Below, in pieces: positions 22,228 to 32,751 of a stretch of 32,751 bases of DNA. The DNA is from Euprymna scolopes (Eukaryota; Mollusca; Cephalopoda; Sepiida; Sepiolidae). The notes beneath the pieces are model-generated. The model had not been told where the DNA came from. It did no database searches and saw only the letters and a list, made by a program, of their open reading frames with translations. Made by a program: the position numbers and the translations under genes. The stretch spans positions 49,982,935 to 50,015,685 of the forward strand of contig CM044493.1 in assembly GCA_024364805.1 (NCBI GenBank), in the 5' to 3' direction. Positions within the stretch are counted from its first letter, which is position 1. Each line of letters opens with the position of its first letter.

Positions 22228-23145
22228 TATATTTATATTTTTATACATGTCTAGCTTGGCAATCAGATTTTACCAATCTATCCAAATGATAATTGGTTAC
22301 ATAACGGATATTATTTTAATATGTTTATACATCTGTGTTTTTTCATTGTAACTTATTAGATTGGTACAAACTCCAGGGTTACCCTCTTTTAATCAACAAC
22401 TACAATGTAAATGATATTTTATTAAAACTTATAAACTATTCTCCAGCTTCACCTAAGACATTAAAAAAAGACAATGATACCGTTAAAAATTAATCAACAA
22501 AGCAACTATTTGCCAACTTTCGGCTGCTGCAATTCCATTCGCTAAGTGTTTCGGCGATTTCTGAAAATTCACGTAACCCACGCCAAATATGCAGGCGATA
22601 AAGCGTTTCCTATTCTGCATAAGGAGCAAAAACATATTAGGTTTACTTATAATATGGTGTCGCACGTTTTCGAGATACAGTTATTCTGTATATGATCTAC
22701 AGCTATTCAGTCTGAATTCTTCGGGTTTTTTGTTTGTTTTTATTCTGTTTGACACGGGGAAAGTTATTGTGATAGGATATGCAATCTCTATAAACTTATT
22801 GCTTTTTTCTCGCTTTCGTGCATATAAATTCCTGTAATCTTTAATATCCGCTTTTATAAATACTTATTGTGCTATCTATTCACTCGTAATTTGGAATGGT
22901 GTATTGTTATTTTAGAGTACCAATATAGATGGAATTATGAAAGCTGGTCTTATTTGATGGTATGAGGCTACCTAGAACTGTCTACTGCAACGTAAAGAAA
23001 TGTAAAAGCCAGAATATATTTGTAACCGTATCTCGCCGCTTTATCTGGTATATTTAATGTTCTGTAAAAGATAGAATACTTTGAAGAAGAGTTATACATT
23101 TTGTAATAACTGAGTTTTTTTTGCTAAATGTTCATTACAAGATGA

Positions 23146-23260
23146 TTGCTAATATCGCTGGGAAAATGATTGAGTCATTCTACCGCTCAAGTAGATATGT
23201 TAATGCCGATGCATTCCTCCATCTGCATGAGGGTCTAGTATGTTCTGTATTAATTTCTTC
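23146..23260 (+). pseudogene. Old LINE RT fragment (+ strand) in segment B
   Basis: The + strand encodes AGKMIESFYRSSRYVNADAF and then LHLHEGLV, matching the minus-strand LINE segments MMESFYCSRRYLTTDAILCL and MVGSFYRSSRYLTVDAIIYL. It is the counterpart of the fragment in A. Confidence 0.75.
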
Positions 23261-23607
23261 TCGGGCTAGCAATCGAATTAGAACTTGAAAAATAAAGCAG
23301 CAATTTTCACACACCAATAAGTGACACCATTATTAAATATTGCTATGTTTATCAAATACTACGGCTACTATAGGAGAGAGGAAGATGAGTAATGTCCTTA
23401 CAGCTAGAACAGATGCTGTATAGATATTATGGCAACCGAGTAAATGTTACTGGTATAGAAAAATATGCAGACGATGCTGTACATCTAAAGTTTTACACGT
23501 TAGAGAAAAGTATTCGATGTTTCCTTTCCCGGCCATTAAACATGTACCTTAATGCTTTCACACTGTCCATATATCGAAATGAGTTGTACTATAAATTAAA
23601 AACGACG

Positions 23608-24451
23608 TGTTGAATAGCAGGGGCTTCATATTTAAAGAGATATGACGGGGATTCATATTGGGACAATACATATAACTTTTATAACGATAGTGATGAGAGG
23701 GAGAGAAAACATTTATACATATTACAATTCTGAGGATGTTTCGTACTTCATATAGATACTGAATGGAGACGTATACAAGTTTTTAACACAGAGCAGGGGA
23801 GATACATAATGTTCATTAGAAGATGATTAACACATTACCTTTTGAGTGTTGGAAGATGACACATGACAACAGTTACAAAAACACAATGATGATTCTATAT
23901 TTATTTAAACGGTCGAATGCTGATGACGTCAGGAATTAAAATTTGGGATCTACATAGTTTAATGTTCTTTCCTTCGCTTCCAAAGGACTGACTCCAACTT
24001 AACCCAACTCAACTGCTCTCGACTCTACTCTTCTGCTGACTCCCCTGTTCTGACTAAATCTAGCTCCTATATTGAGAATCCCCCTTCGTCTGTGACGTCA
24101 GAAGTGTGTTTCCCAAATGTAACCAATTCACGTGCCTATGCATGTTTTTCCAAACACTCTTTAAACAATAAAATAATTCTCAACATATGCTTGTAACCTA
24201 TTTTTAATAATATATTTTAATTTGTATTGTTCATTCTTTAGCTGATATGTTTAATATTCAGTTTTTTTTTAAGAATACGATACAGATAATATCCAACTAT
24301 TCTAATAGAATGTAACAATAGATTAAATTCTAACATTCCCATTGTAAACCTTGTAAGCAAGGTTCGAGTCTCTGCTTATCCTAATCTCATTTTCACCTAT
24401 CTAATAGTCTTCTTAATTACATGGAAAGGGAACGGCCTTTTCCCTGTAACA
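23608..24451 (+). mobile_element. Solo LTR (probably Gypsy-type), fossil
   Basis: An 844-bp insertion starts TGTTGAATAG, ends CCCTGTAACA and is flanked by GACG at 23604-23607 and 24452-24455. Removing it and one GACG gives a sequence that matches the uninterrupted site in segment A (AAAACGACAATAACAAG, near 17575) with two substitutions. TG...CA ends, a 4-bp target duplication, a poly-A signal AATAAA (24167-24172) and no coding capacity fit a solo LTR left after recombination. A 4-bp duplication favours Gypsy over copia or BEL, but the family is not proven. The + orientation is inferred from the poly-A signal. Confidence 0.7.
23924..24100. promoter_or_regulatory. Two CRE-like TGACGTCA sites in the solo LTR
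   Basis: Perfect 8-bp TGACGTCA palindromes occur at 23924-23931 and 24093-24100, upstream of the AATAAA signal. This is the CREB/ATF consensus, and the position in the presumed U3 part suggests enhancer sites of the LTR. A CCAAT string follows at 24123. Confidence 0.5.
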
Positions 24452-26229
24452 GACGATGACAAGATTTTATTGCATAACATGCACGGTATGCAGAATTCCG
24501 ATATTCTAATGTTAATGTTTATATAATATACGTCTTTATACACCACCGCTGGAGGGAGCAAACTCGGAACGTCTTCCAACTTTTATTATTAAATCCATTC
24601 TTTTGTGTGTGTTTTCCCGGTATTCTGACGATAGTCGTAACGAGTGATGCCGTTTTTGATGCATGCTGCCTCCGAGCCACCTTACTTTACAACGACGGTA
24701 AAGTAGTTGTGCAATAGTTAAGAATACCAGAAGTCTTTAATTTCTACATATCAGAAAAGATGAAACTCAAAAGAAAGTATAAATGACGATTTGCGAAAAA
24801 AGTCTTATAACGCCGGTAGAAATCTCGGAAGTCAAAATCTCTCGAATATTGCAGAATAATTTTAAACAAGCTTTGTTGTTTTTGTTAGTTAAGTTTCGAC
24901 AACAAAGTTTAAGAAAACAAAAACAAGTGTTGCATTTGTATCGCTAGAATGGAGCGATGAGGGAAAACAGACCTTCCCCATAATATAATAAACGAATTCT
25001 TAAGAGAAAGAGGCATGAATAGATATTTAAGAGGAAGAAATGTATAGATTTCATAAGAAAGAAAAAGTTGATGAAGAAGATTTAATACAAGAAAACGTAT
25101 ATGATATAATAATGAGAATCTGTAACCCTACTTAGAGGGTGGGGATAAACACGAATGCATAACCCCACATTTGTTTTAGCAGACAATAGATTCTTTAATT
25201 GCTCGTATCCAAGCTGCACATGGCTTTGGGTTGACAGGCCAACGGTGGAGATCACTAAAACAACCAAGTGGGAAAATAGACTTTCCCAACGCCCGGCCAT
25301 GTAGATAGACAAACATAAACCTGAACTTTGTAGCCGAAAAGCGAATTAATTAAAAAATCTAGCATCCAAAAACATTAGTTTATTTTTCTTAAATCCTAAA
25401 GAGACCCCACATTTAACTAATTATTTTTACTAAGTGTATCTGAAATTATTTTATGCAAAAAATGTTTTAATTCGTTTAAAAATAATCTCCGATGTTCTCA
25501 GTAATCGCTGATTGACTGCTGATTTCAGCATAATACGATTGATTTCATATCGACCCTGAAACCTGACACGTAGTTTGCTGATGAGAAGCGGCATATCAAC
25601 AACAGCAAATTAGAGACTAAGAAGGAACTCAAATACAATGTTTGACCATCAATACATAAGGTATTACCATAGAAACTTAAAGTCGGTGCGTTTTATGCGC
25701 TCTGGAAATCAAAGCGGTAATTTCTAGATACCAGTGAGTGTCAGTTTGCATTTAGCCGGGTTCGGCAGTAGACGAAGTAAAAGTATAACCAATGAGACTT
25801 AGTGTTAGTGCACATCGACTTTCTTGGGTTAACGACCGGTCCACAGTGATATTTTATTTTAGGTCCCGTGTTACAGCTTCGTGCGTAATGCACAGTTATA
25901 AAATGTGTTGTTCAGAATAGTGACGTTTTATTTATTAATTTTATATTCATTTGGGAGTAAGCCTAGAATTGAAAGCCATGGTGGCATTGCATTTTCAAAA
26001 TAGATCGTTCCCTATAGTGATTCATAGATTGATGACCTACAAGGTTAACACACAGCGTGTTGAGTCAACTCAGTTGAAGGAGAGATATGATTTGACCTGA
26101 CGAATGGTGTGACGTAATGTCTAGTGAAGAAAAAATTTACGTTCCAAATTAATCTGTTTATGAGAACTACAAACATAGGATAATAGGAGTATGTTCCTGG
26201 GTCGTTGCGCGATGCGGTTGGTTAATAAT

Positions 26230-26615
26230 GTACGCTGATAGAAAACACATACAATAGCCAAGTGCGAAATATTACCCCATCGACATTCTGTTGCCTAAAT
26301 TTGCCTATCATATGAAATTGAATATTTGAGTTGTTGCGTAAAATGAAAGCATCAAAAGTTAAGACATTAATCAAACGTAAATGTCGTGTTAATGAGAAAG
26401 GTACACACATCTCCAGAGACTTTTATTTACTGACCACATAACAAACGTGCGTCTTTATTATTATTATTTTTTTTACAAATACCTAACATTGTGTCCTTCA
26501 GAATAAACATCATCAACAAAATAAATTATAGTCTCCAACTAGAACATATAAAAATAATCCAAAAAGCAATAAGTTCCGCAACATTTATCAAACATTAGGG
26601 AACTATTTATGCTAT
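26230..26615. other. Unassigned AT-rich DNA
   Basis: A short (TTA)n/poly-T patch at 26455-26475 is the only structure seen. No supported gene. Confidence 0.4.
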
Positions 26616-27262
26616 AACTAGCAGGTCACCCGGCATTGCCCGATCATAAAATACGCTTAATTATGATATATGGATTAATAGATATTTCGTATTTTTCATT
26701 ATATTAGCCTGGGTGCCTGGCGTTGACAGGGTGTTTGGCGGGGTATGTTGAGCGAAAAAAATTTGTAGTAGGAAGGCATGTTCCGATCAAAGGTGGAAAA
26801 GAAAGTGCAGGTGTGTCTAAGGGTGGTGGTTGAGCAAAAAATAAAAAGGAAAACTGCGAGCGCAAAAAAGAAAAGAAAAAAGTTGTAGTAGGCAGGCAGA
26901 TCGAACCCGTACTGCGAAGGAGGAAAAAAATGAAAAATAAAGTGACGCGTTAGCTGTTGCGCCCATCGCCAAATTAGAAGTGACGTAGATTTTAATTAAG
27001 GCTAGACAATGGTAAAGAAGTGATGCCTTTCGGAAATATGGGCGAAAAAAGCGGTCGCTCCCTGTAGAAAGTGCCTAGTTGAGGGTGAAAGAATGTTTTT
27101 GGCCAATTTTTTTTATATTTTTCATCCGAAGAGTCGACCCTACAAAATGATACCAATCTCGTGAAAATCCGTTGCGTCTGTCGAAAGTTTGAGGCAGACC
27201 TACAAACATACAAACATACATACATGCATTTAAACAGATGTTTGCCTTTTATATTGTAGATG
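26616..27262 (-). mobile_element. RTE/SINE-like non-autonomous repeat
   Basis: One end reads AACTAGCAGGTCACCCGGCA and TTGCCCG. The other has AAAATCCGTTGCGTCTGTCG, then (CATACAAA)n-like CATACAAACATACATACATG, then TTTTATATTGTAGAT. The ACTAGC..ACCCGGC..TTGCCCG end and the AAACATAC-type end with TATATWGAT are known from dispersed RTE-type or SINE families of many invertebrates. There is no long ORF of its own, so it is probably non-autonomous. The strand is chosen from the internal tRNA-like boxes and is uncertain. Confidence 0.5.
26892..26964 (-). promoter_or_regulatory. tRNA-like A and B boxes
   Basis: On the minus strand, GGGCGCAACAGCTAACGCG at 26964-26946 resembles a tRNA A box and D arm. 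GGTTCGATCTG, close to the B-box consensus GGTTCGANNCC, starts 56 bases later near 26908. The whole spans about 73 nt, the size of a tRNA. It is interrupted by T-rich DNA and does not fold into a full tRNA, so a pol III promoter of a SINE is more likely than a tRNA gene. Confidence 0.4.
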
Positions 27263-28142
27263 CGCATTTACAACACTACCTTTATAGACCCACCGTTATT
27301 ATGTTTGTTATGTTATTGCATGTCATGTTTCTATTTGAACTTTACAACACATAGCATTGTGCATTATGTTCCGTTAATTACACAGGCTGTTTTATTGTTT
27401 AAATATTAAATAATCAACTACAAAGAAAATTCACTCCGTGTGTAGCTCCTAAAATTGGTGCCTGCTTAAATTAATTCATATTTTAGATAACCATAAAATC
27501 TTAAACTCGAGTATAGTTTTCTGTTTTCTTTTTCAATTATCACTTCGACAAAATAGAGTCTTTTACTAAAGCCGGCTACGCTCAGGAAAGTCCCCTTGGT
27601 AAAACGACAGATAGCGTTAAGATTCCGCATCATTGCTTTAAGATACAGAGTATCACAAATTCTTTCTCGCGTTTTCCATCCCAATGCATTTACAATTCTG
27701 TACATTTACCCAGTGTTCATAGAATCGCACCAAATAAAGAAACTAATTTATTTCTTTAATACATTTCTATTTCTTTTGCTACATGGCAAAGCTCAAAAGG
27801 AATAAAAAGTTAATAATTTTACAACTGTTTTTTTTAAATAAGTTTCATTTATATGTGTGAGATTTAGTTTCGATTTTTTTTTGTAATAATATAACAAAAA
27901 CAATTGATACACCTTCCACATGACTTTGCTTTTTGTATGTGTAGTTTTTTATGAGTATGTCTGATTATTTGTTTATATATAATCAGATAATGCAACCTAA
28001 CAATTTATTACTTTAAAGCATAAAAATATTAAATGAGAGTAAATAAACAATATATAATATTTAACAGATATATTTCCTTTAAAGGATTTGTCGTGCTTAA
28101 AATAGATCTTCATTGATTAATGAACTTCATTACTCCAGGAAT
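27263..28142. other. Unassigned AT-rich DNA
   Basis: No repeat or gene recognised. The minus-strand frame 27466-27705 (79 codons) has ordinary composition but no known match and is left uncalled. Confidence 0.4.
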
Positions 28143-28207
28143 GATATATATGCATATATATATATATATGTATATATATGTATATATATACATATATCTC
28201 TCCCTCC

Positions 28208-28251
<44 letters not shown>
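28143..28251. repeat. (TA)n/(TC)n compound microsatellite
   Basis: TATATG-interrupted TA, then CTCTCCCTCC and (TC)n, then (TA)n, ending in a TCGAAAGAGAGA patch. Confidence 0.93.
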
Positions 28252-29949
28252 CGAAAGAGAGATATGAATAATTTATTTTGCTATTACATATATTAAACTA
28301 TGGGCGTTTTATGTAGTTAAAACGCTGATTAGAGCATTTGAGAGTGTCTTATTTTAAGTTTTCTATGATTATATTATAATTTTAACATCCTCAACAACTT
28401 CAATATTAGATGAAAATATATTAATTTTATATAAATTAACAACAGAAAAAAACTTATCGGAAAAAGTACATGAAAAACTGCATTTAAATTAATTAATTCC
28501 ATTTTACCCTAAAATATATTGGGTTATTTAAGAGTCTTTTAAAAGGATTCTACTTTCAAAAAATAAATTACCAGATATACACGACTTGGATGTTACTTTC
28601 ACTTCATTTTTAATTTTCAGTTCATCATATCTTATCACAATAGAAATTAACCCATCGCATAGCGGTGCTGTTTGCCGCCTTAAAGTTTCAGTTTATTTGC
28701 CAGTAAGGAAATGTATAATTACTCACATCTTTTTTGCCAGGAATATTTCGTCCGATGAGATTAGTCTTAATTGAAATACATGGGCTACGGAAAATCTTTA
28801 AGAATTATTTGTATTCCTTTGTCGGACAATACATTCCATTCTAATTCTCTATAATGTAACTCAGGATTTCCACACACCCTCACACACAAACACACACACA
28901 TTAACACACACCCACCCACATATATTTATATATACACATATATACAATGTTCTTATAAAGGCTGTTCACGATTCACAATGTCCATTACATAAAATAGATT
29001 TAAAATATCTTACCTACGTTTATTTTCTTTAAAATATATCTTTTGATTTATTAACTACACTTTACCTAAATACCATTTATACACGAAGAAAATACAGACA
29101 GTACTTGATACTTCTTTCATTGTATTATGTTGGTACCTTTAGCAATTTACATCTATAATTAAATATTTATCTCATTGTTTCATGATCTCAATTCCTCGAT
29201 CGGAATGTACGATTTACGTCATCGCCAGCAATCCTTTTTGAATCTGGTTTTCTCAGCTTCGTTATTTTTCGGCGTTGTAATCCACCTATACAGAAATAGA
29301 AATGCTACTATGAAGTGTGACTTCTTTGTTTAAAAATGTAGAAATTTGATTTATTCACAGAAGCTGGTGAATGTTCATGTGAAGTAGAAATGATATTGAA
29401 AAACATATAATTGTTTATATAGATGTTGCAATTACAATAAAAATTTGTAGTTGAATAAAATGTAATATTGTTATTATATTCCATTCTGATTTGTCAGGCA
29501 GCTATACAATTAAGTGATTGGCAAGGATCAACATTTAGATAGAATAAATTTGATTAGCACGTTTTGAATCAAGTTGTAGCATTTGATACGCAAACATTCA
29601 GAACTCTTAGACGTTTGGTGTTTAAATCAGGTTCATTACAAGGAGTAGCATTAACTTTGGACTTTGGACAAAAATAAGGTCGCCTCTTCTTTAATCGCCG
29701 TTAACTTTTAAGAATATGACTAAAAATATTGAGGAAGTATGGTAATAAAACCTTCTCTGATCCATGTGATTTAAATGGTACAACTCACGATTAGCGATAC
29801 GTTGTTGATTTGAAAAGATTCCATCCTATACTTGTTACGTTTGAATTACATACATGTTGCGATAATCAATCAAAACGAGAAAGTATATTTAACAGTAATA
29901 AACTATCAGCGTCTTTTCGAAGATTAATGTAATAGGTATGTTCCCTTAA
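28252..29949. other. Unassigned DNA around the candidate exon
   Basis: Apart from the candidate exon and a CACACA/CCCACA-rich patch at 28870-28920, I see no repeats or genes here. Confidence 0.4.
28621..28702 (+). CDS. Candidate internal exon (host gene, unknown)
   Basis: A polypyrimidine-rich acceptor (TTCATTTTTAATTTTCAG, ending 28620) precedes 82 bases that are less AT-rich than their surroundings. They stay open through SSYLITIEINPSHSGAVCRL and KVSVYLP, and end before GTAAGG, a good donor at 28703. The exon would start with one base of a split codon and end on a codon boundary. No family is recognised. The ATG at 28586 upstream would make a 62-codon unspliced frame, which is less convincing. 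This could be chance. Confidence 0.25.
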
Positions 29950-29959
29950 TAAATAATAT
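29950..29959. repeat. LINE target-site duplication, left
   Basis: TAAATAATAT, repeated exactly at 31555-31564 beyond the 5' end of the LINE copy. Confidence 0.75.
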
Positions 29960-31554
29960 TTTTTTACATGGAAATCACCACTTATCAAGGCCCGGAGGTC
30001 ACTCGGGGATAAAGTTATTGCGCGTACAGTAATCAATTGGATAATATCGTAGTAATCGTTAGTAATAAAGATTTGATGAAGTAGATTAGTTAAGGAGGCG
30101 GTTTATCATGAATTTGTTTATGTTGGACTTGAAGGCATCAAGTTATAGTCAGGTGGAAAACAGGCAAACGAAACAGAGTTCCATAGGCGTGCACTTCTAA
30201 GAAGAAGCTTTGTTTATGGAATCTACGTTTTGATTTAGGCACAGGTAAAGAGTTGGGAAAATTATTGACAGTGGTTTCAGCTAGACGGGTGTTTTTCGTG
30301 AAAGATTGGCGAGGTGGGGGGACCAGACATTGGAGATCAGACAAGCACTTGCCATGGAAATAAAGATAAAACAAAGACAGGATCGCAATGTCTCTTCTGT
30401 GAAAGAGAGGTTGTAGGGAAGAGAAAAAGTCATTCCCCACAAGGCTACGAAGTTTATATTGAACTCTGTCAAAGCAGGATAGGCTTTTTTAGCGGCTCCT
30501 GCCAAGATAGGGTGGCACTACTCCATCCTTGGACGTACTTGTCTTTTATATAGATAGATAATTGCATCAACAGTGAGATATCTACTGGAGCGGTAGAAGG
30601 ATCCCACCATTTTGTCAGTGACCTTGGCAAAAGATTTGATATACGAGTTATATTTCAGATCAGGGGTAAAGGTCAATCCCAGAAGCTTTTTAAAACATGG
30701 AGCCTCCCCAAGACGAGAGGCATCCATTTCAATTGATGCCAGATGGGGATTAGAGCATTGATGATGTAAAGATAGAAGCTTGGTTTTAGATGCATTAAAA
30801 GTAACCAGCCACGTCTCCCCCATTGTAGCACGCGCTGAAGATCAGAGCAGAGAGAATCAGAGTGAAACTTTTTCATTTACGGTCTGTAATGTGTTGCCAT
30901 AGATGGTCGTATCATCAGCAGAGATGTCAGCAAATGATTTAAGCATGTGTTTAGGGAGATCATTGAGGTAGATCAGGAAGAGAGTTGAACCCAGAATGGA
31001 CCCTTGAGAGACGCTAGCATTAATACTGTGGGCTTCTAATTTCTGCCCATCAGCTACTACTTTTATGAGCCTATTAGAGAGAAATGATTTAATGATTGAG
31101 TAAATATTTCCAGTTATACCGTAGTTGGAAATCTTGTGAAGTAGGCCTTCATGCCATACCTTATCGAAGGCCTTGTATATGTCAAGAACAATTGCCCTAG
31201 AAAGGAAGCCTTTGTCGAGAGGTTCACTAATCCTATGATATATAACTGTTTGCACATCTCTTGTAGATCTAGTAGAACGGAAACTATATTGCATGTCACT
31301 AAGAAGGTTATTTCTGCTGAGGTGGTTGACTACTTCTTTATTTAATATGGATTCCAGCAACTTACTCATACCACACATGAGACTTATTGGTCGGTATTGA
31401 GAGGGAGATGACCTGTCACCTTAATTCTTAAATACATGGCATACTGGTGAGGTTTTCCAGGGTGTTGGGAAGCAAATCCTCTTGAGACAACTATTAAACA
31501 GTTTTCTAAGTATGTGGGCAAGTTCTGGTTAAAGCTTTTTCAACACTATATTCT
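29960..31554 (-). mobile_element. Jockey-like LINE, 5'-truncated second copy
   Basis: Same family as 13807-17318 and same strand. The 3' end has a short poly-A (poly-T at 29960-29966 on +) and the same conserved terminal segment (CACTTATCAAGGCCCG). The 5' end stops within the RT entry region, at a point matching about 15390 of the first copy, so about 1.6 kb of 3.5 kb remains. 5' truncation and 10-bp target duplications (TAAATAATAT) are the normal outcome of target-primed reverse transcription. Confidence 0.92.
30138..31378 (-). pseudogene. LINE reverse transcriptase (truncated copy)
   Basis: The minus strand shows LLSDMQYSFRSTRSTRDV, then VLDIYKAFDKVWH (motif A), SVSQGSILGSTLFLIYLNDL (motif B) and SADDTTIYG at about 30905-30925, where the catalytic ADD is kept, unlike in the first copy. 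LKYNSYIKS, VRPRME, and SLQPLFHRRDIAILSLFYLYFHG-type blocks then follow in other frames. It lacks the endonuclease and is broken near 30860 and 30480, so it is not functional. Confidence 0.9.
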
Positions 31555-31564
31555 TAAATAATAT
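31555..31564. repeat. LINE target-site duplication, right
   Basis: TAAATAATAT, identical to 29950-29959. Confidence 0.75.
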
Positions 31565-32482
31565 AGTTGTAATGTGATTCTCACAGAAACAAAATAGCTT
31601 ATCCACCGTCTGATTTACTTTTGCAATATTTAAATAGAAATGTATACCAATATGTTACTTACTAGATTGTATCTCGACAACCAGTGTTTAAATGAGTATT
31701 CGTGTCACCATTTGACGAACACCACCTGGGCTAACAAGACGTCTACAACGCGGAATATACACTAGTATGAAAATAAATTGCGGTTATCTTTTAAAATAGG
31801 CGCATTTAATTAGACCAGGATTAACTTTTAAATGAAGTAAGAAAATCAATAAAACAAAATAAAAATTAATAGTACATGAAAACTGATAGGGTATACCAAT
31901 ATAAGAGTTAAAGCAAGTACTTATTCACCAAAGGAAATAAAATATATATTTATAATAAAAAAATTTCTATGTCAAGTTTCTACAAATGAATCGCGAACTT
32001 ACATATGAAAACGAATGTACCACTAATTAATTAATGTAACCCGTTCTTAGAAAAAAAAAAAACAGATAGAGAGATACGTATCAACTACTTATCCTTGTTT
32101 ACGAACAGCGGTGTAAATCCAAGCTTGCTGCGCCCATTTAGACAGAAAGAAAAACTGACAGAGCAACAAGTCAAAATATAGGCTATGCCCGTGGCAGCGC
32201 ACGATATTTACTAACTAAGGATTCAATAGTAGTACCGCGTCCCCCGTTTTGTTTGGATTCTAGTATCATATTAAAAGCTGTGTTTAAGGGGAAGAGTTTG
32301 GAAGTTAAAGGGTGGTACTGGGGGAAAACTGCATAACTTTTCGGGAAATGCTCTCTACGGTATTTTCTTAGCTGTTACGATTTCAATCAATAAATATATG
32401 TTTTGCGTTTCTTCACACAAAAGACAGGGTTACACAAACTTCTGACATATAGAACGATATGGCCTATATGGCTTTCAGTTTG

Positions 32483-32485
<3 letters not shown>
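31565..32485. other. Unassigned AT-rich DNA
   Basis: No coding region or known repeat was recognised. A poly-A string lies at 32051-32062. Confidence 0.4.

Positions 32486-32519
<34 letters not shown>
32486..32519. repeat. (CT)n microsatellite
   Basis: About 16 CT units. The remaining DNA to the window end (32520-32751) is less AT-rich but shows no supported gene. Confidence 0.95.
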
Positions 32520-32521
<2 letters not shown>

Positions 32522-32751
32522 TTACATTCCCACATAGCTACGAAGTCAAACATTTTCAGCTCAGAGACACTATCTCGGTGATTCGACAGAAACACCCAGC
32601 GGTAGATCTTGTTTCCTGGCTAGGGCAACGAACGCCGTTTTTTTCCCATTCCCAGCACGCCCCACCCCTAAAACTGAACATTCGGGAGTCCTTGAGTATA
32701 AGATATGCCTTAGCAATTAGATTGGGTTGACCTTCTTCTAATGGGTTGAGG

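Larger units (their letters stand above)
20371..23139. other. Spacer between C2 and B
   Basis: 2.8 kb of AT-rich DNA, mostly without recognisable features. It contains the candidate promoter and first exon at 21129-21313, a three-fold TGATAAATTCT repeat near 21917-21950 and a (TA)n at 22196-22226. It has no visible counterpart in the C1-A spacer. Confidence 0.4.
23140..26229. repeat. Duplicated segment B (paralogue of A), split by a solo LTR
   Basis: Direct-orientation match of A. B runs straight through the point where A carries the LINE (about 23340), and it contains an insertion at 23608-24451 that A lacks. The right end of homology is at TTAATAATG near 26229. Open frames here (for example 25082-25312, -) are not conserved in A and are not taken as genes. 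Confidence 0.85.

Noticed and set aside
23849-24337. Alternative LTR start at TGTTGGAAGATGAC inside the insertion
   Set aside because: No matching target duplication flanks it, whereas 23608-24451 has GACG duplications and an empty site in the paralogue.
27466-27705. 79-codon minus-strand frame
   Set aside because: Normal composition but no motif, splice context or paralogue. Cannot be told from chance.

Overview
The window looks like gene-poor, AT-rich DNA from an invertebrate animal genome. No complete host gene, rRNA, tRNA gene or CRISPR array is visible. It is filled with long (TA)n and (CA)n tracts and with decayed retroelements: a Penelope-like element with a GIY-YIG domain, a Ty1/copia element primed by a half initiator-Met tRNA, jockey-like LINEs and an RTE/SINE-like repeat. 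This mix is common in lophotrochozoans. My best guess is a mollusc, perhaps a cephalopod, but the classic cephalopod tRNA SINEs were not noticed, so this is inference only.

Layout. 60-2430 is a Penelope-like element (+). 2500-3580 is simple and cryptic repeat. 3580-4488 is G-poor unassigned DNA. 4494-9825 is a decayed copia element (-) with 5-bp target duplications (TCAAT). Its LTRs carry tandem 30-bp units with YY1-like sites, and its low-coordinate LTR is interrupted by about 0.7 kb that contains a chain of GC-rich hairpins. 9831-11568 is unassigned DNA with microsatellites.

11530-26229 is the most organised part: an old tandem duplication with the order [C1 - A][C2 - B]. C1 (about 11530-12605) pairs with C2 (about 19385-20370), and A (about 13556-19352) pairs with B (about 23140-26229). 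A jockey-like LINE (13807-17318, -) sits inside A and is absent from B. An 844-bp solo-LTR-like insertion (23608-24451) sits inside B with 4-bp GACG duplications and is absent from A, so each copy supplies the other's empty site. A and B share an older LINE fragment in the opposite orientation.

20371-23139 is the spacer between C2 and B. It holds a candidate promoter and first exon: CArG-like box, perfect CArG box, TATA box, a 28-codon reading frame and a GTAAGC donor. 26616-27262 is an RTE/SINE-like repeat with a tRNA-like A/B box pair. 27263-29949 is mostly featureless, with one candidate internal exon at 28621-28702. 29960-31554 is a second, 5'-truncated copy of the LINE (-) with 10-bp target duplications. 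31565-32751 shows only a (CT)n tract.

The genes do not form a pathway. What the window records is layered transposition and duplication. The least explained items are the hairpin cassette, the YY1-site array in the copia LTR, and the candidate first exon in the spacer. All percentages and alignments were made by eye.
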